The notes beneath the pieces were generated by a model that saw only the letters and a list, made by a program, of their open reading frames with translations, ran no database searches and was not told the origin of the DNA. Source: Isoetes taiwanensis (lineage: Eukaryota; Streptophyta; Lycopodiopsida; Isoetales; Isoetaceae). Taken from it: DNA of 64,000 nt. Every line of letters starts with the position of its first letter. Position 1 is the first letter of the stretch. The position numbers were made by a program, and so were the translations under genes. Below are positions 55,722-64,000 of this stretch, piece by piece. Location: NCBI GenBank assembly GCA_021234155.1, contig JAJEKV010000176.1:851737-915736 (forward strand), read 5' to 3'.

Positions 55722-57993
55722 TCAGATCTTGTTGCAGGAGACAGGATTCATGCCCCTGCAGTATGCGGCCCTCGATAGACACAAGTGGCACTTCGACAAC
55801 TTGGCGTACAACTGGTGCCTCTTCAACTTCTCTAGCACTCTCCTTAAGTGTTGCACATGCTCTTCAAGGGATCTGCTATACACCAAAATGTCATCAAAGA
55901 AAACTATCACAAAAGGTGTCTAGGAACTCCCTGAAGATGTCGTTCATGAGCCTCATGAACGCTGTCAAACGTTCGATAAGCCAAAAGGCATTACAGAGTG
56001 AACTCATAATGCCCATACCGCTGCGCGAAGGCGGTTTTATGGATATCTTCTTCCTTAATCCGGATTTGGTGATAGCCCGACCTTAAGTCGATTTTGGAGA
56101 AGACCTTTGCCCCTTGGAGCTGATCCATCAAGTCATCTGAGCTTGGGAGCGCATACTTGTTCTTAATGGTGTGCTTGTTCAACTGCCTATAGTCTATGCA
56201 CATTCTCAGACTGCCATCCTTCTTCTTGACAAACAGAATGGGCGCTCCAAATGGCGAGACGCTAGGTCTAATGAAGCCTAGGTCGAGCAACTCCTGCAAT
56301 TGCTTCTTTAGCTCCTTCAGCTCCTGCGTCGTCATTCTATATGGGGCCTTGCTCGTCGGCTTCATTCCTAGTTCGAGTGCTATCTCACACTCGACTCCCC
56401 TATAAGGAGGGACCTGCTTGATCTCATCTGGAAAGAGATCGTGGAACTCTGTGATCAACTTAGCTATTTGCTTGGGCAACTTGTTGAGCACTTTATCTTC
56501 TTCACTTTCTTCTGGCTCGGGCTCTTCAATCTCAAGCTTGAAGATGTATGCTACCTGCTCGCTCTTGATGCACTTGAACAGTCGTTTACTTGACATGCAC
56601 TGCATGAGTGGGAACAACTTTTTTTGTGTGTTGATCTCAATGATCTTGCCGTGTTCGGTGTTGGGAAGGTCACCTTCCGCTTCCACAATCAATGATGGCC
56701 CTAGCGGTCCAAGATACTCCATTCTATGATCAAGTCATACTTGCCAATGCCCATTTACGGCCTCTATCCGGATATTAATCCACGGCAAGTCGATGTCGAA
56801 GTTAATTCTCTTTGCCCGCCACCGCTTTCGCCTCCACTTGCTAAGACAACGGGCCTCGCGGCGATTTTAGCGGTTTCAACTTCAACATTTCAACCATTCT
56901 GGGGGATGCAAAGTTATGGCTACTCCCGGAGTCTATCAAGACTATGAAGGACTTGGCCTTGGCCTTCCCTACTATGGAAATTACCTTATACTGGCTCTCT
57001 TCCGCTTGCTTCCAGATCTATTGCGGCAAAGATATGACACTCACCCGGAATGTAGTCAGCGGGCTGCCTGCGCCCGTCGCGTCGTCATTGTGAGTGTCCC
57101 AATCTCCAACTCCCGCTTAGTCTTTACTCATGACGAGGGGCATTCGCCGGTTCTATGGCTCGGCCGGAAGCACCAAGCAAAGCCGCTTTTCTATGCACTC
57201 CTCGCCTCTTTTCCTTGGGCGCTTCTGCAAAAGGATCGTATCGCTTTAGAGTAGTTTGACCCTTCTCGCTTGTCCTTGAAGGACACCTGTTTCTTCCCGC
57301 CGCCTTCCCCGATTGCCACCATATGGGGCTCTAGGCGGACCTGCCAGTTGCTCTAGGCTATAACTCCATGTTGCCTTGCCTTTTTATCCGGTATCTTTGT
57401 TGCCCACGCTTGCATTTCCAGGGGGGCCCTTTCCTTCACAAGCTTATTGCCTTGGACTCTACTTCTGATACTGTCTTGGGGTTTATTGCCCTTACAAGCT
57501 TGCGGATCTCTTCGTTTAGCCCTTCAATATAGCTCTCCACTGCATGCTTTTCACCCAATTTTGGCACATAAAGCCTTAGTCTCATGAATTCCTCTGTGTA
57601 TTTCTGGACTGATTTGTTGCCTTGCTGCAACCTATAGAACTGCTGCATCATGCTGGACTTGTGCTCTCTTGGGATGTAATGGCGTTTGAAAGCTTTAGAG
57701 AACTTCCTGAACCTGCAAGCATCCCTGCTTAAGCCATGGGCCTTGGCATAACCCTTCCACCAAATGCGTGCTGCTCCTTTCAGGTTGGTTGTTGCCACCC
57801 TGCCTTTATCCTTGTCCTTCATACCATAGGCGTTGCCGTATTCACTCATCTCGTCGAGCCAAGCCTCCGCCTCCATACTTGACCGTTCTTCGCTGAGGAA
57901 TTGCTCGACTTCACGGCCTTCAAACATTTCCCAATCTGCGAGTCTCACCTTCTTACGGTAGTTAAGAGGCTCTTGTTTCCCTTTGTCATCCAT
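55722..57993 (-). mobile_element. truncated Ty3/gypsy retrotransposon (gag, protease, reverse transcriptase)
   Basis: Reads leftward from 57993. The gag frame 57993-57436 begins MDDKGKQEPLNYRKKVRLAD and contains the retrotransposon gag core (AARIWWKGYAKAHG, then FKRHYIPREHKSSMMQQFYR). The aspartic protease block VLIDSGSSHNFAS lies near 56935-56900. The RT frame 56722-55991 contains [40 protein letters not shown] and [15 protein letters not shown]. After a frameshift MPFG.. and [12 protein letters not shown] follow, and after another [19 protein letters not shown] (active-site FDDI) near 55900-55850. Similarity stops at about 55735, before RNase H and integrase. Stops between gag and protease and several frameshifts make it inactive. 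No zinc knuckle, primer-binding site or LTR pair was identified. Confidence 0.88.
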
Positions 57994-58640
57994 CTGCGGT
58001 GTCCCTCACGCCTTTCATCATTGGTGTCCCTCGCCTTCCATCCCTGCGGTCACGGGCACGCTCTTCCTCTTCCTCGATCGGTCAGAATCACGAGCTTGAG
58101 TCCGGAGGATTCGGTGGAGGACCTCCTTCTCTTGCTCCTCTTCTTGTCCCTTCTGTTTCAGTGATGCTTGTAGCAAGCTGGCGTTGCCCTCAGAACCCCT
58201 CACAGCGTGCGGCCGGCCAAAGCCTTTATCTGCTCAAGGTCGGGTCCTCATCGTGATATTTCCTCTTAAAGGGTCATGGGTCCAAATTCCTCAAGCGGTT
58301 CCTTGGGGTGGCCTGGGGGACTTAATTCTTCCATATGGTCTCGGCGTTCCCGTTTTGAGCCTAGGCCTCTAGGCTGCATACACAAGTAATTCATGGCTAT
58401 GTGGTTAGTTTTTCTTGTTCTCTTGCATTATCTATGTTTGTTGGGTATAGTTGTGGGGGCAAATACATCAACAAAACATTTAAAGTCTAAAAGAAATTAT
58501 ATTTATATTATATAATATCGATACAAAAAAAATCCGGGATCAAGAATCTAACTATTCTTTGGTCGGCCCAGGTATCTTTGGATTATCCTCTAGGAACTTC
58601 TTCACTTGGGCTGTTCCCCTTTGAATGACCCAAGTTCCTA
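57994..58640. other. probable 5' leader side of the gypsy element
   Basis: Lies upstream of gag on the minus strand. I looked for a primer-binding site (tRNA-Met type) and saw none. No gene recognised. Confidence 0.35.
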
Positions 58641-60231
58641 AGGGCGTTGATTGAAGATCCACCCTGCGAAGCTCTCGCCAAATCTTCTATCTCTGCTTCG
58701 GAGGTATAGGCTGCCGATCCTTTGCCCGGTCTTTCTAAAATCTATAAGGTATGGCGAAGTCAAAATATCGAGTGCTACGCTCTCTTCATCAGGGATGGCA
58801 TACTTTCGGTGTTGGGAGCTAGCGAGCATGTCGGCCTGCAAAGCACGAGGCGCCAATTAGCATCGATACTCCTTCCTCGCCCACTGGGGGTGAATTTGCG
58901 ATTGAATTACGCTATTCTTGAATCCATCGGCGGGGAAGGTAATCTAGCGACACATCGTTGTGTGAGCTGAGGAATCTCGCCTCCTGACCTCTAACTCTGC
59001 AGTGTCTGGCGGCATAGTCATGGAGCCTCCAAGTGGTGAAGCTCCACGTAGTCTACATTTGTTCTTTGAAGCTCTCACGGTCGAACTACTTTCTTAGAAG
59101 CTCTCCGGGGAAGTGTTGTGAAGAACTTTACCCGTTAGGATGTTTGAGGTCTTGTGGCGGAACCCCATCTATTCTTTTGTAGAAGCCGAAAGGAACTCTC
59201 TTCCTCCGTCGGTGATTCTGCGCCCTCCATGATCACGCGTGTTGCTGGAAGCAGCCTTATCGAGAGGTGCGACTCTCAGGTGAAATTAATGCGGCTTCCC
59301 TTGCTTGAAGTGGGAAGTGAGGAGGGTTCCGGGCGATGAAATTAGATCCAGTGCATTCTCGGGAGTTGGTGCGGCAACTTCGGGGTCGATACTCTCTTTC
59401 CACACTGGGGGAGGTTACGGATGTCAAGCAGGAGCAAATACTCTTAGCCCTCGGCGATGATGGGGGCTAGGCTTGATGATGCCCTAGCCCAAGAGGTAAA
59501 AAGCGCCCGATCACTGGGGAGTTGCGGCTTCTTTAGAATTCACCGCAACTCTTGTTACGCTGGCATTTGCTCTTCATTTGGGTCGAGCTTCGGACGTAGT
59601 CCTCATCTTCTTCCTCGCTTTCTTAGGTCCTCTTCTCTTCCTTCTTGCTCTGTTCGCATGCTGTAAAAAGGCTGCCTCTTCTTTGTGGCTAATGGGTCCA
59701 CATCCACTGGAGGATAAGTTTCTCCCATGGGATTTTTGGCGACGGTGGGTAAGAAAAATGGCTAAAAGGCGTTGAAAGAAAAGTATTTGGTCCGGTTAAT
59801 GATCGGGACCATTGGCACCGAGCATCTATTTGGGCCTTGTTTTGTGAGAGGTACTTGGCAATGTTTGGAACATCGCCTAAAAGGCTGCTTGAAGGGATTG
59901 CCTAGGAACAAAGTAGCTTATGCAAGGTGGGAGCTCCACTAAGGATGGGCCTACCCTAGCTTGGAATTCGAAAGGACTCGCTATATCTTTGGGGTTAGTG
60001 CAAGGTTGCTTGGACATCTATTTCTTTCGAGGAAGACCTGGAAAATCTCATTGGCGTCACCCCAGTGGCATGGCCGGGCGGCTAATACCATCTTTGAAAT
60101 CGAGGTTGCCATGAGTCTAGCGGAAAAGAGACTAGCAAATGGATGCAAGAGCCCGAGGGAGCTGGGAATCGGCTAAAGGGAGGGGAGCAAACGCCGAGGG
60201 TGCTACGAAGAAATGAGGGACTTATTTATAG
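58641..60231 (-). pseudogene. retroelement-like broken coding region with TATA-containing leader
   Basis: On the minus strand a TATA box (CTATAAATAAG, 60221-60231) is followed by a ~110-nt leader and an ATG at about 60112 opening MATSISKMVLAARPCHWGDA.., which soon breaks. Further basic frames follow (RARRKRRGPKKARKK near 59640), and a 72-codon frame at 58856-58638 reads YLIDFRKTGQRIGSLYLRSR. No recognisable polymerase, gag or protease block is present. The layout (promoter, leader, decayed frames) resembles a retrotransposon or a captured gene; the identity is unknown. Confidence 0.35.
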
Positions 60232-61200
60232 AAAAGGGGAAAACCCTAATTTTTGGGTGACTTGGAAAATTCTTGGGGTTGGGCAATTCTAGCCTATATT
60301 GAAGTCCGAATGGGAATTGGAAGACTAACTTATGTCCGAAAGCATGATTTGGATTACCTAAAGATTCTAACACAACAAGTTGGGGATCTTTGGACAAGTT
60401 ATGGAGAAGAAATGGTAGGGAGGTCTCGCGAGGGTAGCACCTCGTCCAAAAGCCGGACTTTAGTTTCTTGACCCAAAAGCGACGTTAGAGAGATCAGTCC
60501 CATTTTGATCAAAAATATGTCCAATTTGGGTAAATTAAGCGGGTGTAAGGATGTGAACTCATTAAATTAAGCGCAATCGACCCTTACTTGGTCATTTTGG
60601 AGTTTTTGGGCGATTTTTGGGCAGGTCTCACAGTAAGCGCCCCGCTCAAAAACTAAACTTTAGTTTCTTTACGGTAGCGGCGTGGTGAGACATCACACTT
60701 TTTGGTCTGAAAATATGCTATTTTACTAAAACAAAAGCTACTACTTGCCCCAATTTGTCCTAATTAAACAAGTTTAGACATATAAAATACTCAAAATTGA
60801 TTTATATTACAATTTTTTGATTATTTACAAAATGTTTATTTGGGATCCCCTTAATTAAACTAGCTAATTGCATGTCCTTCCCTCATGAGGGTTACTAAAC
60901 GCATGAGCGATTACAGGTATTGAGTCTTCAAATGTTGCACTATTCTACCGCTCGCCCGCTTCTGCGGTTAGCCGGTGACATCTCGTCTACCCGTGACCCT
61001 CATGCCCGGTGTTGAGATCTGCATGACTTCTCTAACTAAAACTTACAAGGGGGGCCTGGCGGGGAATTAGGAGGCGTAGCTTGCATTTGGGCGCCTAATC
61101 TCTCACCGAAGTGCCCTTCTCTCGGTCTCCTTCCTCTGGGCTTCTTGGCACAGCTTCTTAGGGACAGGCTTTTGGTGGTGGCGGTCTTAAGTGTGTTGCC
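60232..61200. repeat. LTR-like regulatory block with repeated CTAAACTTTAGTTT motif
   Basis: Contains two copies of a motif with short inverted AAACTAAA/TTTAGTTT arms followed on the minus strand by GGGCGC or GGTGCTACC (near 60455 and 60645). Related copies occur near 62360 and 62535, each upstream of a TATA-containing leader. On the minus strand TGTGAGACCTGCCC and TGTGATGTCTCACC could be LTR 5' ends. Boundaries are uncertain. Confidence 0.4.
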
Positions 61201-62283
61201 GTTGGTCGTCCTCCCTCGATGAAGGCAGCCTTGTTCTCCCTCGTAGTAGGAGTTGCCAAGCCCCCTCCCACTTCTTCATATATGCCTGCGTGCTCCTTCA
61301 CTTTTCTCTCATGAACAGATCTTGGCCGGGGTCAGGTGGCCGGTAGGCCTCTACCGAGGGCGGGGTGGACGCTTCTTCATCCCACGTCCGGATAAGGAGG
61401 GGGCTTACGCACTTGGTCCTGTAGCTTGCTCTCGGTGGGGTGCTCGATTTGGTGGTGGCTGCTCATCACGAACGAAGAACTTCCCACCTCCCGGTGTTGG
61501 GGATGGTAGTCTTACGTCGGAGGATTAGGTCGGGAAGAGTCAGCTGGTCCGGTGGCCGATTGATGGCGATCTTGGTTGAGGGCCCTTCCCTTGCCCGAGC
61601 TTCCCTTTAAGCCCACCACGAACTTCCCTTTTGCCCTTCTTCTTCTCCTCACGCTTGCGGCCTCCTCTTCCCTCTTCCCTCTTCCTGCTTTCCGTGGCAG
61701 TTGTTTCTTCTCGTGTTTTGCAATCCCATGCTGCGGAGGTCTTCTTCTTCAGTTAGGCATAGCCCCGCTGTGCTCTTGCCGCTCCTTTGTTGTCCCTCCT
61801 TTCCGTTGTGCTCCCTCCTCCTCCTCGTCTTCAGGGATCTCTGTTGCTACGCATCGGTGGTCCTCTTCCCTTCTCTTGCTCTTGAATCTCCGCTCTATCT
61901 CCTCATAAGCTTTGCAGTCTCCTGCGTCCATGGAGTTGGTGATGAGCCTCGATCTTGATCCACCGGCGATTGAAAATATCAATTAGAGTCGGATGTGTCT
62001 TGATCTTTTTTGGGATGCTCTCCTCGTCAAGACGACCGACCCCCTTCGCGAGGCACCTGGCTGCCAAGCATCCGGCCGAATAAAGGTTGGCGCCCAGGGC
62101 GCCGGGTGGCTTTACCGGACGAGGGCTTCCGGCAGGTCGCTTGGTCCGATTGCCATGTTTTGCTCGGTTGATTGTCCGGATATCGCCCAAAGATCGCCTA
62201 GGTGAGGGATTTCTAGCGGATTTAGGCGGAAACGCAAATGGGTGGGGTCTACATCTATTTATAGTTTCTGGGAATGTGCCCAA
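61201..62283 (-). pseudogene. second TATA-led broken coding region, retroelement-like
   Basis: On the minus strand a TATA box (CTATAAATAGA, about 62252-62263) precedes a leader and an ATG at about 62156 (MAIGPSDLPEALV), which hits a stop. A shifted frame continues GANLYSAGCLAARCLAKGVG.. and THPTLIDIFNRRWIKIEAHH, and a further shift gives CKAYEEIERRFKSKRREEDH followed by an acidic EDEEEEG tract, ending near 61749. Frames are broken in at least two places. I do not recognise the protein. Its organisation parallels 58641-60231. Confidence 0.35.
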
Positions 62284-62739
62284 TGCACCTATTTACTTAA
62301 AACATACACTTATTTAGGTTTTAATTTATTGGTTCAGGGTAGGCGCCTCACCAAAACTAGAGTTTTAGTTTTTGGACCGGGGAGGCTGGCGGCGTGAGAA
62401 TCTTACATTTTTAAGTAATTTAAAACATACTATTCTAACTAATTCTTACCTTGGAACTTCGCCTTACCATATTACTTTGATGAAATTATCAAAGATTTAA
62501 GGTGTTCTTGGCTCAATGTCTCCTGGTGCAGCTTGTCCAAAACTAAAGTTCGGGAGTTCTTTGACGGGGCATTATTCACCTTGTCCTATAGAGAAGGTTT
62601 TGGCTCATTCTTTTTAGTCTTATTATGTTCCAATTCACTTAAATAAGTTACTAGCTTAGCATAAACTACAAAAATGAGAAAAAAATTTTAACTTTTAGGG
62701 TTTGAGGATCCCATCGAGTTAGTACCATGGGAACGTAGT
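62284..62739. repeat. copy of the CTAAA..TTTAG motif block
   Basis: Holds AAAACTAGAGTTTTAGTTTT near 62354 and AAAACTAAAGTT near 62536, followed on the minus strand by GGCGCCTACC and GCTGCACC. TGTAAGATTCTCACGCCGCC on the minus strand near 62405 resembles an LTR start. Confidence 0.4.
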
Positions 62740-64000
62740 CGGTGCTTTGCTCTTGGTCTCCAAGAACATTGCTCGTGCAGCGTGACGTCCCCTACTTCGT
62801 GATGGGTACTCTCCACAAAGATACAAACGGGAGTTCATCCCATACCACCAGCTCCATGACCGTCACAGGGGCCCCTCCACATATCCCGCAGGGGAAGAGT
62901 GAAGGGGTCATTTTACCATGCTCCTCGGGGCCTACCTCGCTGGAAGCGTAAGCATACATGTCGGTATACAACATAATCACATATCCTCCAAGGTAGGCGA
63001 TCAACCGTATAGAGACAATGATCAACATCATACATATGGGGAAAACACCCAAGGCTCGGGAAGGGATGGTGGACGCTTGGGTCTCCGTAGAGTTCATTGC
63101 GGGACAGTAATTCATGGTAAATGGATTTGGTACAGCATAAGAACACATGGCATAGGGTTGTCCACTCCATCCGCCCCCTCCCGTGCACACTGCGAGTAGG
63201 CTGAAAAGTATTGGGACCACATTTGTAGTTCACGGATGCATAGCCAAAAGGGCCTTTATTCCCTGGTTTCATCTCCCGAGTCGGAAGGGGCAGGTAGGGA
63301 TCACTCCTTTAGAGATCTACATGTTGACTCAAGGTGACTAGAGGGCCTTTGCGTGTCGGCCCGAACCCAGCGCTGTAAAGTGAACACCACTTCACGGGTG
63401 TCGAGACCCATACCTTCCCTTTCATTGGTAAGCGGTGGGCCTAGTCACAATGATCCACAGATAGGCCTTACCTGCAGGAGGGATCGTTCCCGAGAGTGCG
63501 AACATGGACCCTCCTTCTTAGCCCGATCTACGGCCCCTTCACCCACAACGAGGTCGGCAGTTCTTGTACCACGGGCGAGATCGATTGTGCTAGAGAGGCT
63601 ACTCTAGGAGCATCAGCTACTAGGCTTGGGTCTCACCCCCTTCCCAATACAAGGAGTTCCGCGAGGAGATACATGCGTCCATGCCATCATAGAAGAACTA
63701 AAGAACTAGATCCTAATCTATATCCTATAATTGGCCGTCGATCCTTGAGTTGCTCCTCACGACTGAGTTCGACCATGCGCTGAGCGCTGAATCAAGGGGA
63801 AACTAATGAATTGCAATTAAACGAAACCCGAAATGCAGGGGAGAGTTTGGCTCCTGGGGCAGCCAAAATAGAGAGCTCTAAAACCCTATGGATTTAAAAT
63901 AGCAAGTTAGGGTTTTCCTAACCTAAATAGACAAGGGGTTAGGGCTACTTAGGGTTTCCAATTATCCCTTTAAGCATGTGGGATCATTGGGAATGGGCCC
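62740..64000 (-). repeat. LTR-like repeat, copy 2 (related copy at 40676-42140)
   Basis: Read on the minus strand, blocks shared with copy 1 appear in the same order: ATGCTCCTAGAGTAGCC, GGTATGGGTCTCGACAC, CGGGAGATGAAACC, GGCGGATGGAGTGGACAACC and GCTTACGCTTCC. Several open frames of up to 142 codons on the minus strand cross this block but have no domain. The block continues past the window edge. If it is an LTR on the minus strand it could belong to the same orientation as the gypsy element at 55.7-58.0 kb, but this is unproven. Confidence 0.5.

Overview
The window looks like nuclear DNA of a vascular plant with a large, repeat-rich genome. The host genes have spliceosomal GT-AG introns. One encodes a plastid-targeted ribosomal protein and one a plant PR-5 (thaumatin-like) protein. 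The rest is LINE, Ty3/gypsy, pogo and Mutator-type debris, tandem repeats and AT-rich DNA. A fern or gymnosperm would fit, but nothing here decides the lineage. There is no CRISPR array, operon or bacterial feature.

Region by region. 1-7.5 kb: AT-rich DNA with dispersed repeats and two clusters of GTATTC..GAATAC palindromes. 7.6-8.6 kb: an intact two-exon thaumatin-like gene (minus) whose intron is a minisatellite. 9.9-11.3 kb: a dead LINE. 12.6-14.1 kb: exon remnants resembling the HEATR5/SWEETIE family. 14.9-24.97 kb: a block of repeats: a ~64-bp tandem array, 135 bp of (GA)n, 7.2 kb of a 19-bp minisatellite, a 1.6-kb inverted repeat, then four minisatellite units in reverse orientation. 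25-33 kb: mostly featureless, with a low-confidence three-exon small gene at 32.0-32.5 kb. 33.46-35.65 kb: a 2,182-bp Mutator-like element with 66-bp terminal inverted repeats and a perfect 9-bp target duplication, lying just downstream of a dead pogo/CENP-B-type transposase (35.7-37.8 kb). 38.9-39.6 kb: an intact two-exon gene for plastid ribosomal protein bL34. 39.8-42.8 kb: GGAAACCC motif clusters at both ends of an LTR-like block. 43.8-44.5 kb: a LINE tail. 45.8-47.3 kb: a two-exon gene for an unrecognised 422-aa multi-pass membrane protein. 47.8-49.6 kb: a third LINE. 49.7-50.2 kb: a young-looking MITE. 53-58 kb: an A-rich (minus strand) tract, then a truncated Ty3/gypsy element (RT, protease and gag reading leftward). 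58.6-64 kb: retroelement-like DNA with two TATA-containing leaders and a second copy of the 41-kb LTR-like sequence.

The three best host genes (thaumatin-like, bL34, 422-aa membrane protein) are independent units with no operon logic. Their exon models each rest on matching intron phases and a total length divisible by three. The most interesting structures are the foldback-like minisatellite/palindrome composite at 15.7-24.97 kb, whose 19-bp units carry an 11-bp core in both orientations, and the Mutator-like element filled with small GTGATTCC..GGAATCAC palindromes.
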